From an uncultured bacterium (GTDB taxonomy: Bacteria; Verrucomicrobiota; Kiritimatiellia; CAIKKV01; CALHGX01): 59,715 nt of DNA. The stretch is from NCBI GenBank assembly GCA_938031185.1, contig CALHGX010000026.1:1-59715 (forward strand), written 5' to 3'. Shown here one piece after another: positions 26,950 to 36,643 of the stretch. The first letter of the stretch is position 1, and each line of letters begins with the position of its first letter. A program made the position numbers and the translations under genes. Below the pieces are notes generated by a model that did no database searches, had not been told where the DNA came from, and saw nothing but the letters and a program-made list of their open reading frames with translations.

Positions 26950-29900
26950 AGCGCGGGGGAAAGCGTCAGCGTAATCTGCCGTGGCTGGCGGCCCTCTGGT
27001 TGGTCGGCACGGCGGTGGTCTGGGGGCAGACGCCCACCGACGAGGGCATGGTGACGATGAAGGTCGGGCCGGATGAGGAATGGCTGCGGCCGGGCGTGAG
27101 CGCCGTCACGGCCATTGCGAGGGACGGCACCAAGATTCCCGCCACAGTGGTCGGCGTGGATGAAGCGTCGAACCGAGTGGTCCGTTTCCAGCGGCACGCG
27201 GAGGAAACGTGGTATTGGCTCTACGATCCCGAAATGGAGCCGGACGTTTCTGATCAGGAGCTGCTCGGGCGGCTCCAGGATGCCGTGGATGTGGCTTTTT
27301 ACGTGCGGATGAAGCAAACAGACACCGCCGTGCCGCCCGAATCGCCTGCATGGATCCCCGGGTACCGCGTGCGGTATCGTGTGCGGCTCATCGGCGATTA
27401 TCTGTCCTCGCCGACTGAGACGGTGATTGTGCGTTTGCCCACGGGCGGCTGGCTCAAGCCTGACGGCACCGATGTGTTGGTGACCACTGCGGTGGGGCGA
27501 CGGCGGCCGGCCATTGTGCTTAGCCATGATCCGCAGGGGGATACGCTGGTGCAATTCCGCCGCCACGAAGGGGAGCGTTGGTATTGGGTGTACGCCTCGA
27601 ATCCCGAGGCAACCGAAGTGGATCCCGCGCTGTTGCAACGGATTGCGGACGCGAGGAAGGCAGCCGAAGAGACCGCGCTCCGGAAGATGGCGGCGCTGAA
27701 AGTCGCCGGGGAAAGGGTCGGCATATACCGCAACAAGGCGCTGGCGATTGAAAAGGAGCGGGACACGGAGAAACGGGCTCAGCAGGAGCGTGCTGAGTGG
27801 CTGAAACTGCTGCCGGAGCGGGAAACGGCTGTCAGCAACGCAGCGGCGCGCGTGGCGGCGGCGAAGGACAAGGCGGAGAAAACGGCGGCGGAACTTGCGC
27901 CACTGCAAAAGCCGGCCAATGAAAAGACCGCCCGCGCCGTGGAGATCGAAAAGCAGGTGGCGGCCGCGCGGCAGGCGCTGACGGAAGCCGCGACTGCGGT
28001 GGAGGCCGCCAAGCAGCAAGGCGATCAGGCGGCGGTGGCGGCGGCGGAAAACGCGCGGGCGTCGGCGGAAAAGAAACTGACGGCGGCGGAAGAAGCGGCG
28101 AAGGCCGCCCAAGAAGAAGCTCAGGCCGCGCGCATCGCGGCCGAACCCGCCTTGCGGGCACAGGCGGATGCGCAAAAGGAATTGGCAGACGCGGAAGCGG
28201 CGCAGACGGGTGCGCGCAACGCCGTGGCTGAGGCGCAAATGCGGATCACGGAGCTGGAGGGCATGATTTCCAAAGCGCAGGCGGCGGCCGCTGCGCTGGC
28301 GCCGGAAATCGAGCCGCTTCAGAAGGCGGCGGAAGAGGCCCAGGCGGCGGCGGATCGGGCTGCGGCGGAAGCGGCGGCCGCCGAGCAGACCCATCTAAAG
28401 CTTGCGCTGGAAGCGGACCCGCGGCTGCATCAGGAAGGCTTGACGGTGGAATTCCGGGAATGGGCCGGTGACGATCTGGGCCGTTGGGCGGCCGTGGTGG
28501 AGGGACTCCAGCAGTCCAGCAATATCGTCGGCAGCGCGATCGCTCGGCAGGTGTTGCACGTGGGCAATCCCTTCCAGCCCTCATCGCCCCGGCGTTTTGC
28601 GGCCTCATATCGGGGGTTTCTGCAAATAGACACCCCCGGCGTATACAGCTTCTTTGTCAACAGCGACGATGCCGCGTTTCTCTTCATCAACCAGTACAAG
28701 GTCTATTCGCGCGCGGGATTCAACCGGCCCATTACCGGCGTCCACAACATCTATGCCGTTGGCGCGGACATTCAGTTGGAAGCCGGCGTTTATCCGTTTG
28801 AGGTCCATCACGTGGTTGGAAACACGCCCGATGGACAAGGCCTTTGCGCGCTGGCCTGGCTGCGGCCGGGGTCGAAGCAATGGGAGTTTGTGCCGCCGAC
28901 CGCTTTTCGCCATGCGGCGATCGGCGCCGTGACGGCGGTGGAAGCATGGGACGGAGGCCCGCTGGCCGTTTTCGATTATGGCGTGGATGACGCGTTCACG
29001 GCCGACGGTTTGACGCTGTACTTGGTGCGTTTTGAGGCGCAGCATGGCGGCATTGTTTCGGATCACGTCGAATGGAGTTTTGGCGACGGCGCGAGGCGCA
29101 GAGGCGCTTCCGCGACCCACCTGTATGTGCGGCCGGGCGACGTGACGGTGACGTTGAAGAGCCACCCGAAAATGCCGGCTTTCCAGAGGCGCTGCCACAT
29201 ATGGGCGCCGCCCACACCTTCTTCGCCGCATTCGTTGGCGCGGGCCGTGAGCGTGCTCAACCAGACGGACCTATCGGCGCTGGGACGCCTGTTGCTTGAC
29301 GACATGTATCATTTTCTTCTGATCTGCGGACAACCCGAGCGCTGGCCGGCGATGGAGCGGGTGTGCCGGGAGCTGCTCAAGGACGCGAAACTGGATGTGG
29401 CGTATCGAGCCGATGTGCGCGCGTCCCTCATGGAGGCGATGGCGCGGCAGGGGCGAGGTCGCGAGGCGTTGGCGGAACTGGATGCCGCGCTGGCGGAAAT
29501 GAAAGGGGTGCGATCCGCCGAGGCGCAGGTTCTGATGGGCGCCGCCAATGTGGCGTGGAACTCCCTGCGCGATTTGGCGGCCGCGGAAGGATTCTATGCG
29601 CGGGTGATTCGGGAAAATGAAAGGGCGCGCCTGCCGTTGGTGCGGCGCGCCGCGGTGGCATGGGCCGACATGTATCTGGAGGCGGGGGACACGGCCAAAG
29701 CGGCGGCGACCTATCGGTTGGCGGCGGGCTTGGGACGAGGCGGGCCGGGCGGCGAGCGGCTGACGGACGCCGTTACCCGCGGCGCGTTGCTCCGGGTGGC
29801 TGAGCAGCAGCTCAAGAGCGGCAATCCACGGCAGAGCCTGCGCCTGCTCCGCCGTATCGAAGAAGAATTTCCAGAACAGAAGATGGAAGGGCTCTATCGT

Positions 29901-30728
29901 TTCCTACGAGCAGAAGCGGACCGAATTGGCGGGCGCTATGACGCAGCCGTGCGGAACTACGAGGCGGTGCTGGAAATGCGTCAATGGGCCGGCTATCAGC
30001 CCGCGGCATTGGCAGGACTGGCGGACACGTATCGGCGCATGGGGGACGAAAAGCAGGCGCTGGAATGGTATCGGCGGACGGCGGAATCGTTTCCTGCGTT
30101 CTTCGAAGAGCGGCAGTTGAGCAACACCGTGGCGCTGCTGGAGAATCAGTTGGCGCGGCGCGAGGCGCAGGGGGAGGGTGCCACCAATACGCCGCCGGTT
30201 TGGACGCCCTTCGCGGGTTACATGCAGGATTTCGAGGGATTGGCCGGGCAGACCAATCGGTTGGGACGGGCCTATTTGTTGCCGGCGATGGGGCTTGTCG
30301 GCCCCCATGTGGCCTTTGTGGACGCGCAAAGCGGCACTGGTGTGGAATGGGACTTGGATGGGCTCAAACTGCACCTCCAGAACATTCTCGGTGGCGGGAA
30401 GGTCTGGCTGGAGTTCTGGTATCGCGATACGGCCGGCATTTCGCCTGAAATTCAGCCGCGAGTGCGCGCGTGGATGGCGACGCTGGCGCCCGGCGCGCAT
30501 CCCAATCACGCAACGGACGCTCGAGAGGTGCGGCTGGAGCCGACGTTTGGCCGTTGGCGCAAGGTCGCGACGCGATTGAATCTGCCGCAGACGCAGGACG
30601 CCGTGGCAAAAATCGTGCTGGCGGAACTTGCCGGTTTGTACGAGGTGGATGGGGTGAGCGTCCGCCCAATCACTGATCGGGAAGAAGACGCGTTCCTTAC
30701 TTTTGTGGAAGGAGTGGACCCGCAATGA
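26946..30728 (+). CDS. giant secreted protein: duplicated module, coiled coil, PA14, PKD, TPR
   Basis: 1260 residues from ATG 26946. A signal peptide (LPWLAALWLVGTAVVWG) is followed by two copies of a ~50-residue module at ~45-96 and ~167-219; compare RFQRHAEETWYWLYD with QFRRHEGERWYWVYA. An Ala/Glu/Lys-rich coiled coil spans ~230-490. A PA14-like domain (~500-655, with GFLQIDTPGVYSFFVNSDDA) and a PKD domain (EWSFGDG, ~690-740) follow. TPR-like repeats run at ~780-1075, and a C-terminal beta-sandwich ends it. It is likely a periplasmic or surface scaffold binding glycans and proteins. The end overlaps the next gene by ATGA. Confidence 0.75.
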   Translation: MKRGGKRQRNLPWLAALWLVGTAVVWGQTPTDEGMVTMKVGPDEEWLRPGVSAVTAIARDGTKIPATVVGVDEASNRVVRFQRHAEETWYWLYDPEMEPDVSDQELLGRLQDAVDVAFYVRMKQTDTAVPPESPAWIPGYRVRYRVRLIGDYLSSPTETVIVRLPTGGWLKPDGTDVLVTTAVGRRRPAIVLSHDPQGDTLVQFRRHEGERWYWVYASNPEATEVDPALLQRIADARKAAEETALRKMAALKVAGERVGIYRNKALAIEKERDTEKRAQQERAEWLKLLPERETAVSNAAARVAAAKDKAEKTAAELAPLQKPANEKTARAVEIEKQVAAARQALTEAATAVEAAKQQGDQAAVAAAENARASAEKKLTAAEEAAKAAQEEAQAARIAAEPALRAQADAQKELADAEAAQTGARNAVAEAQMRITELEGMISKAQAAAAALAPEIEPLQKAAEEAQAAADRAAAEAAAAEQTHLKLALEADPRLHQEGLTVEFREWAGDDLGRWAAVVEGLQQSSNIVGSAIARQVLHVGNPFQPSSPRRFAASYRGFLQIDTPGVYSFFVNSDDAAFLFINQYKVYSRAGFNRPITGVHNIYAVGADIQLEAGVYPFEVHHVVGNTPDGQGLCALAWLRPGSKQWEFVPPTAFRHAAIGAVTAVEAWDGGPLAVFDYGVDDAFTADGLTLYLVRFEAQHGGIVSDHVEWSFGDGARRRGASATHLYVRPGDVTVTLKSHPKMPAFQRRCHIWAPPTPSSPHSLARAVSVLNQTDLSALGRLLLDDMYHFLLICGQPERWPAMERVCRELLKDAKLDVAYRADVRASLMEAMARQGRGREALAELDAALAEMKGVRSAEAQVLMGAANVAWNSLRDLAAAEGFYARVIRENERARLPLVRRAAVAWADMYLEAGDTAKAAATYRLAAGLGRGGPGGERLTDAVTRGALLRVAEQQLKSGNPRQSLRLLRRIEEEFPEQKMEGLYRFLRAEADRIGGRYDAAVRNYEAVLEMRQWAGYQPAALAGLADTYRRMGDEKQALEWYRRTAESFPAFFEERQLSNTVALLENQLARREAQGEGATNTPPVWTPFAGYMQDFEGLAGQTNRLGRAYLLPAMGLVGPHVAFVDAQSGTGVEWDLDGLKLHLQNILGGGKVWLEFWYRDTAGISPEIQPRVRAWMATLAPGAHPNHATDAREVRLEPTFGRWRKVATRLNLPQTQDAVAKIVLAELAGLYEVDGVSVRPITDREEDAFLTFVEGVDPQ

Positions 30729-32275
30729 CGGCAAGAAGCAGGGTCTTTCTTTGGTTGATGGCGGCGGTGGGGGTGGTCTGTGCCGAGGAGATGCACTCCA
30801 ACGGGCTGGGCGGGGGACGGTGGAGTGATCCGGCGGCGTGGCGTCAGAAAAGGTTGCCGGCGCCGGATGATCCAGTGGTGATCGCTGCGGGGGACCGTAT
30901 TGTGTTCGACGTGGCAGATGACGCGGCGGTTCATTGCCGAGGACTTTTTATTGATCCGAAAGGCGCTTTGGTCTGGCTGGCGGAAGAAGGACGCAAGCGA
31001 ACGCTGCGCGTCGCGGGGCCTATTGAGAGTTACGGGGCTATTCGGCTGGACGTCGAGCGAGTAACCGGCGCGGAGCTGGGATTGGAACTGGTGGCCAACA
31101 ATGCCGAGGAGCGGGCGATTCGACTTCGCGAAGGCAGTGCGCTGGTGATGGCCGGATCGAAGGCCGCCAGTGATGTCCCCTGCGTCGTGCTGGCGTCCAT
31201 GCCGCCGGCTGAATCGGAGCGCGCCGCGCCGGCGACGGTAACGACGGGGCCGGGCGTGACGCTGGACATTCGTTTCACTCGGGTGCGGGATGTGGTCGTC
31301 CGGGCGGAAGGGCTCGACAACACCGGCTTCAAGGCTAACGAGCGGGCCTCATTCGTTGGGAACCGATTCGAAGGCATGGCCCGGCTGGAGCTGGTGAACT
31401 GCGACACGCCGTCCATACAGCGCAACACGTTCGAGACGCGCCTCGATGAGACCAACACCGTGGCGATTACGTTGACGGGCTGCAAGCTGGTGGACGCGCG
31501 GGACAACCGCATCCTGGGGCGCTACCAGACCGGATTGTCCATTCAACAGGACGTGGACGCCGCGGTCAGCGCCACCGTGATTTCCAATTGCCAGGTCGGC
31601 ATTGCATGGCAGGGCCAGAATGCCATGCTCAAAGGCGTCACTCTGGCGGCCTGCGAGCGGCCGGCCCGTTTCAGTGGTCTCTCGGGCGTGCTGCAGGATC
31701 TGGCGGTGGCAGGCGGCCTTCTGCCCATCGAAGCGGGCAATTCCACCCTCCAGTTCACGGACGCACGCTGGGAGGCCTGCGCCACGAGCGCGCCGGCGCT
31801 TTACCTGAACGCATCGTCCGCGACGCTGCTAAACACCACGCTGAAGGCGGAGGATGTTGCCGTGGGCCCCAATCCCCCGGCGGGCGACTGGGTCTGGGCG
31901 ATGTACTATTTGGTGGCAAGAATCAAGGGCGCTGTGCCGCCGGGATCGGTGGTGGACTTGCGGACGGCGGCAGTATCCGGCGGTCCGCCGCCGGGCCGGG
32001 CAGATCTGAACGTGCGAAACTCGCCAGCTCCGATACGCGGGGCGGATGGGCTGACGCCGTTGCCGGCCACGCAGCGAGCCCTAGTGGTGCGGGCGTGGGC
32101 CATCGGTGGGGACGGCAAGACGCAGGAGGCACCGTTCTATGAGTTGAACATCATGGCGCCTGGCACGGAGGGGCAGCCGCCACGGGTGCTCAAATCGCAG
32201 GTGATCCAGCCGTCGGCGGACTGGTATCGCGCCGAACCGGATGCACCGACGGCGGCATTGGAGGTGGCGCTGTGA
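30725..32275 (+). CDS. secreted right-handed beta-helix protein with G8-like N-terminus
   Basis: 516 residues. A signal peptide (VFLWLMAAVGVVCAEE) leads to a G8-like start, GRWSDPAAWRQKRLPAPDDP, which parallels that of the protein at 12404. The middle has parallel-beta-helix character: LVNCDTPSIQRNTF, LTGCKLVDARDNRILG, TVISNCQVGIAW. A C-terminal beta domain follows. Probable extracellular structural or glycan-binding role; no catalytic residues are recognised. Coupled on both sides (ATGA upstream, TGATG downstream). Confidence 0.7.
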   Translation: MTARSRVFLWLMAAVGVVCAEEMHSNGLGGGRWSDPAAWRQKRLPAPDDPVVIAAGDRIVFDVADDAAVHCRGLFIDPKGALVWLAEEGRKRTLRVAGPIESYGAIRLDVERVTGAELGLELVANNAEERAIRLREGSALVMAGSKAASDVPCVVLASMPPAESERAAPATVTTGPGVTLDIRFTRVRDVVVRAEGLDNTGFKANERASFVGNRFEGMARLELVNCDTPSIQRNTFETRLDETNTVAITLTGCKLVDARDNRILGRYQTGLSIQQDVDAAVSATVISNCQVGIAWQGQNAMLKGVTLAACERPARFSGLSGVLQDLAVAGGLLPIEAGNSTLQFTDARWEACATSAPALYLNASSATLLNTTLKAEDVAVGPNPPAGDWVWAMYYLVARIKGAVPPGSVVDLRTAAVSGGPPPGRADLNVRNSPAPIRGADGLTPLPATQRALVVRAWAIGGDGKTQEAPFYELNIMAPGTEGQPPRVLKSQVIQPSADWYRAEPDAPTAALEVAL

Positions 32276-33840
32276 TGAAGAGGGCCGTGTTTTTACCCAA
32301 GGCCGCATGGGCCAGGTTGATTTTGGCGTGGCTCTGCGGCGCGCTGTCCCTGGAGGCGCTGGCGCAAAGGCGGGTGACGTTCCCGCCGGCGGAAAGCCCG
32401 CCGCCGCCACCGGCCAAGACGCCGCCGCGCACGGAAGCGGGCGGAGAAGACAACGGCCCGATGCCGTGTCCGGGGCCGACCCAACGCAAAACACAGGACC
32501 GCGTTCCGCCGCCGCCGACTACGCTGACCGTGATGTACAAGGTGCGGTATGGAGAGAAGCTGCAATACGTCTACCCTGACGGCCGCGTGCAGGATTTTGA
32601 GCAGTGGGAAAGCTACAAGAACGACGGCTACCAACTGGTCACGCACACCAGCCAGCGGCTGGGGGACGGCAACAACTACCAGTATGGCGTGCAACCGCTG
32701 GCGAACGCGAATTTCGACCCCGTGGACATCCCGCTGCTTTACATGACGGGTGACTACGATTTCACGTTCACAGATGCCGAGGCGCAAAGTCTGGCGCGAT
32801 TTCTCTCCCAAGGGGGTACGATCCTTTTCAACGCGGCTCGGGGCCAGGATGAGTTTTCGGTGGCCGTCTTGCGCGAGATGCGGCGCGTGGCCCCCCGCCG
32901 GAACTTCATGAAGATTCCGCCGGATCATCCCATATTCAACAGCCGCTACCGGATCAAACAGGTCATGACCATGATCAACGGCGTGCAGTCCATGCAGCCG
33001 CCGGAGGTGTACACCTTGGACGTGGGCACCCGTGGCGCGGCGATCCTGGTGCGGGACGGGATGGGCGCCGCGTGGAGCGGCGACGGCTATCATCCCGCCG
33101 GCCGGCACATCGTGGGCGAGTCCGCCATCCGGCTAGGCGTGAACATCATGGCGTATGTGCTGGGCAGCACGGAATACGGGCGCTTCCTGGCGCAGCAATT
33201 TCCCCGCTATGATGCCGCCACTAGGCCGGGCGACGTGGTCCGTTTTGCGTTGGCGCGGTACGCGGGCAGTTGGGACGTGAATCCGGCATTGCAAAACAGC
33301 CTGCTCAAGGGACTTTATGACAACACAGGCATTGACGTGGACTTTGCGCCGCGGGTTGTGGATTTGGGGTCGAGCGATATTTTGAACTATCCCTTGGTGA
33401 TCATGACGGGCCACTACGACTTCGAGTGGTCCGCGGCGGAACTCGAGGCGCTGCGGAACTATCTATTGCGCGGCGGCATGCTGTTTGCCAGCGCGGCGGC
33501 CGGGTTCAAGCCGTTCGACGAAGCGTTTCGGCGCGAACTGCGCAAGGTGTTTCCCGACAACGCGCTGGTGCCGCTCCCGCCGACGCATCCGCTCTTTGCG
33601 GGCGGCTGGAATCCAGTGGAGCGGGTGGAATACACGCCGGCGGCGCTGCGGGAGAATCCCGATCTGCAATATCCGGAGTTCTATGGTCTGCTCATCGAAG
33701 GCCGCGTGGCCGTGCTCTATACGCCGCACGATGTTTTCAGTGCCGTCAACCGCGAAGCCAATGCCTACGCGCGCGGCCTGGTACCCGAGGATGCGCTTCG
33801 CGTGGCCATTAACGCCTACACCCACTGCTTGAGCCACTGA
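32275..33840 (+). CDS. tandem DUF4159 secreted protein, copy 1
   Basis: 521 residues from ATG 32275 (TGATG overlap; GTG 32272 is the alternative). A signal-peptide-like start (LILAWLCGALSLEALAQ) and a Pro-rich linker precede two DUF4159 domains. Each shows the hallmark 'LLYMTGDYDF' / 'LVIMTGHYDF' followed by a [GR]GG[TM][IL][FL]F[NA] strand, a VFP/RRVAP segment and PxxHP[IL]F. DUF4159 has an amidotransferase-like fold without clear catalysis and is regularly encoded in MoxR/BatA loci. It ends the long coupled operon. A paralogue of the same design opens the second locus at 37998. Confidence 0.85.
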   Translation: MKRAVFLPKAAWARLILAWLCGALSLEALAQRRVTFPPAESPPPPPAKTPPRTEAGGEDNGPMPCPGPTQRKTQDRVPPPPTTLTVMYKVRYGEKLQYVYPDGRVQDFEQWESYKNDGYQLVTHTSQRLGDGNNYQYGVQPLANANFDPVDIPLLYMTGDYDFTFTDAEAQSLARFLSQGGTILFNAARGQDEFSVAVLREMRRVAPRRNFMKIPPDHPIFNSRYRIKQVMTMINGVQSMQPPEVYTLDVGTRGAAILVRDGMGAAWSGDGYHPAGRHIVGESAIRLGVNIMAYVLGSTEYGRFLAQQFPRYDAATRPGDVVRFALARYAGSWDVNPALQNSLLKGLYDNTGIDVDFAPRVVDLGSSDILNYPLVIMTGHYDFEWSAAELEALRNYLLRGGMLFASAAAGFKPFDEAFRRELRKVFPDNALVPLPPTHPLFAGGWNPVERVEYTPAALRENPDLQYPEFYGLLIEGRVAVLYTPHDVFSAVNREANAYARGLVPEDALRVAINAYTHCLSH

Positions 33841-33915
33841 GTCAGGAGATGACGGTGAACTGCGTGTCCGCGCGGGGGCTGTGCAGGGCGCCGGGTGTTT
33901 GATAGGCTTGTGGCC

Positions 33916-34401
33916 GTGAATGCGGAGCCTGTTCTGTCGGAAATCTCAAGGGCACTGCAGGCGTGCCGTTTGGAAGCAGTTCTCATTGGCAACGCGGCGG
34001 CCGCGTTGTAGGGCGCGCCGGTGACCACGCTTGACTTTGATTTTTGCTACCGGAAAACGCCGACCAATGCTCGCAAACTAAAGGCCTTGGCTCGCGAGCT
34101 GGGCGCGGTCTTGTCCATGCCGAGCGCACCCCTCTCCGACAGGGTGCGACTGGAGCGTGAGGATATGAGTTTGCAGGTGGATTTCTTGGCGGAAGATGCC
34201 ATTGGTGTGAATTTTGCCTTCTTGCGATCCGGGTCGGCTGTGTTGACGGTTGGCGGCGCAACCGTGCGAGTGGCAGATTTGCGGCACGTGGCTGCGATGA
34301 AGCGGCGTGCAGGGCGTCCCAAAGACAAGGCGGCATTGTATGCAATCGAAGCGACCATTGAAGAGCAGCGCAGGGTGCGAAAAAATCGCCGGGCGCACTA
34401 G
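33916..34401 (+). pseudogene. minimal nucleotidyltransferase interrupted by one TAG stop
   Basis: Translation from GTG 33916 reads ...EAVLIGNAAAAL, then TAG at 34009-34011, then GAPVTTLDFDFCYRKT. The nucleotidyltransferase motif needs these two parts together (usually hGGxAxxxxG.R.TxDhD); the stop most simply arose from CAG. After the stop an ORF of 127 codons (GTG 34021) still covers most of the domain, including the DxD, but not the GG motif, which here reads GN. Relatives are often toxin-antitoxin or antibiotic-modifying-type nucleotidyltransferases. It is probably inactive unless the stop is suppressed or is a sequence error. Confidence 0.7.
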
Positions 34402-34525
34402 AAGACGGCGGCCGCCGACGGATCCCGAGACCTTGCGAATGATTCGGCGTCTGCTGGCGTTGCCCATGGAGCGACGGATGCATTTTCTCCGTGTCCGGGT
34501 GCCGGGCGGTGGCTCGTGTGTTTGA
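34343..34525 (+). CDS. small ORF downstream of the nucleotidyltransferase
   Basis: 60 codons from ATG 34343, overlapping the end of the nucleotidyltransferase in another frame. Only the C-terminal 30 residues look protein-like: ETLRMIRRLLALPMERRMH, then a Gly-Gly-Ser end. The pattern of a short leucine/arginine helix ending in GGS suggests a small partner protein, but I do not recognise a family and the true start is uncertain; the 28-codon ATG at 34439 is another option. Confidence 0.35.
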   Translation, partial: QSKRPLKSSAGCEKIAGRTRRRRPPTDPETLRMIRRLLALPMERRMHFLRVRVPGGGSCV

Positions 34526-34661
34526 AAGGCCGTGGAGGCGATGAGGTCTTCGGGAAGCCAAGGCGGCGGATACGTTTGCCGCCAATCTTGCATGGAGAAT
34601 GCGCTCAGGTGCGGTTATAGTTTTCCAGAATTGAATTTTAAATTTTAGAGGGGAGGAGACC

Positions 34662-35243
34662 ATGCCGTTTACGTTGCCAATTGGAGCAAAGGCGCCGGAT
34701 TTCGATCTGCCGGCCACGGATGGGAAACGCTACAAACTGTCGGATTTTGACGATGCGCCCGTGTTGGTCATCTTCTTTACCTGCAACCACTGTCCTTACG
34801 TGATTGGATCGGATGAAGTGACGCGACAGACCGCCCTTAAGTTCCAGCCGCGCGGCGTGCGGTTTGTGGGGATTAATTCGAACAGCAAGAACACCTATCC
34901 GGAGGATGATTTCCCGCACATGGTGCAGCGGATGAAGGAACACCGGTTTCCGTGGGTCTATCTGCATGACGAGACGCAGGACGTGGCGCGGGCCTATGGC
35001 GCGCTGCGAACACCGCATTTTTACGTTTTCGATCGCGCCCGGCGGTTGATCTACACTGGCCGCGGTGTGGACAATCCACGGGATACGTCCAAAATAACAG
35101 TAAACGACCTCGAGCGGGCGCTGGAGGAACACCTGGCCGGCAAGCCGGCAAGTGTGCCCGTGACCAATCCCATTGGCTGCAACGTCAAGTGGGAGGGGCG
35201 GCCGGCGCACTGGATGCCGCCGGAGGCGTGTGATTTGGTCTGA
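34662..35243 (+). CDS. thioredoxin-fold redoxin (AhpC/TSA-type)
   Basis: 193 residues with a strong ribosome-binding site (GGGGAGGAG) before ATG 34662. The N-terminal peroxiredoxin/redoxin pattern ([18 protein letters not shown]...SDF) leads to the active site [10 protein letters not shown], a CxxC-type centre (Cys-Asn-His-Cys). No signal peptide is seen, so it probably works in the cytoplasm as a thiol oxidoreductase or peroxidase. Family members of this exact type (CNHCPYV) are widespread and poorly characterised. It stands alone, with the frameshifted amidotransferase-like gene 46 bp downstream. Confidence 0.88.
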   Translation: MPFTLPIGAKAPDFDLPATDGKRYKLSDFDDAPVLVIFFTCNHCPYVIGSDEVTRQTALKFQPRGVRFVGINSNSKNTYPEDDFPHMVQRMKEHRFPWVYLHDETQDVARAYGALRTPHFYVFDRARRLIYTGRGVDNPRDTSKITVNDLERALEEHLAGKPASVPVTNPIGCNVKWEGRPAHWMPPEACDLV

Positions 35244-35289
35244 CGCCACGATTCGGCGACCGCGTATCCCGGCACAGTGTGTGGGGGGC

Positions 35290-36631
35290 ATGAAGAGAAT
35301 GGTCCATGTTCTGTACGATGCGTTCTTCCATATGATGCCCGGTCACCGTGTCGGCAAGCACATTGTCGTGGGCGGCTACCGGCTGAGTTTCGGGCGCTAC
35401 ACGCCCGGCGACTGCTTCCACCCCAACGGGCTGTCATTCCTGCAGGCGGAACTGGCCGGCGAATTTGAATTTCGCTTGCTGAACGCGCCATATCGAACCG
35501 CCTCGCTCTTCGATGCGGACATTCTCTTCATCCCGGCCCCGGACTATCCGTTTTATGAGGGGACATCGCCTTATCGCTGGACCCCGGAAGATGTGGAAGC
35601 GGTGCTGGAGTTTCTCGATCGCGGCGGCGGTGTGATCCTGTTGGTGAATTCCTTCCTTTCGCGGCCCGATTTCTGGGAGGAGAACTTTGACCTTGAACGG
35701 GTCAGCGGGCTCTTCGAACGCCTGGGGGTGAAGTGGGACCCCAACTACATGTCCGATGAGATGAAGATCGAGCGGGCACAGGCCGGCCCCTTTTCCGTGG
35801 GCTATGGCCAGGGCGGCCGCGTGCTGGGTGGGGGGCACGCTGCCCGACGGGGTGACGCCGTTGATCACCTATGGCGACAACGTATATAGGTTTACGGCCT
35901 CCGTCGGGAAGGGCGTGCTGGCGGTCATCGGCGACGCCGGCCTTGTCAGCAACGGTCTGCTCTGTTTTCCGGGGTACGACAATGCCGCCTTTGCGAAGGA
36001 CGTGTTCCGACGGGTGACGCCCGCCTGGTGCGAAACAAGCGCACGCCGATGGGATCTTACGCCGTATTTTCATATCAGCAGCTCGCCCAGCCCGAGGGGG
36101 TTGAACGAAGAGATTCTTCGCAATCTGCGTCCCAATGCAAAGTGGGAGGTGGATCGTCACTACCGCCACCTGACATGGGAGGGCGAAGTGCTGCGCGCCG
36201 CCGATGAGGCTGTATGGGAACGGCTGCCGGTGCCCCTGACGCAGTTGAAGGCGGCGTCGGTCAAAACCATGTTGCCGGCAATTCGGTATGACGCTGATGA
36301 GCCGGGCACCCCCATTCCAATTGAGCTGCACATAGAGGAGCGTGCGGGGGCGGGCCGGCGGGATATTGTTGTCATGGGCCGGGCCCGTTCACAGAACTTG
36401 ACTTGGAAGGACCTGAGCCAAGACGCTGAGCGCTTCAAGCCAGCAGGAGATGTGGAGCAGGTCAACACGGTTTTTCGGATGACGGTGGTGTTTGACGGTG
36501 CGGGAAAGCCCTTTGGTGCTCGATGGAATCAAGGGCAGTTCCTTTATGCGCGGAACAAGGCGTCGTGGCGCTACGGCTACGAAATCATTCTGGCCAGCGC
36601 CAGTGGGGCGATCGCTCCACGGGTGGAGTGA
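35290..36631 (+). pseudogene. amidotransferase-like (ThuA/GATase-fold) protein with frameshift
   Basis: The N-terminal half (MKRMVHVLYDAFFHMM..., DILFIPAPDYPFYEG, FLDRGGGVILLVNSF) reads from ATG 35290. It continues one frame over from about 35835 (GGTLPDGVTPLITYGDNVY...) to 36631. The shift falls on a run of six G at 35830-35835; removing one G restores a continuous ~446-residue protein. The fold suggests a class-I glutamine-amidotransferase-like domain plus a C-terminal beta domain. Function is unknown. Either a recent mutation or a base-calling error in the homopolymer. The next gene (12 bp downstream) is also frameshifted. Confidence 0.7.
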
Positions 36632-36643
36632 GAAACCGGATTC

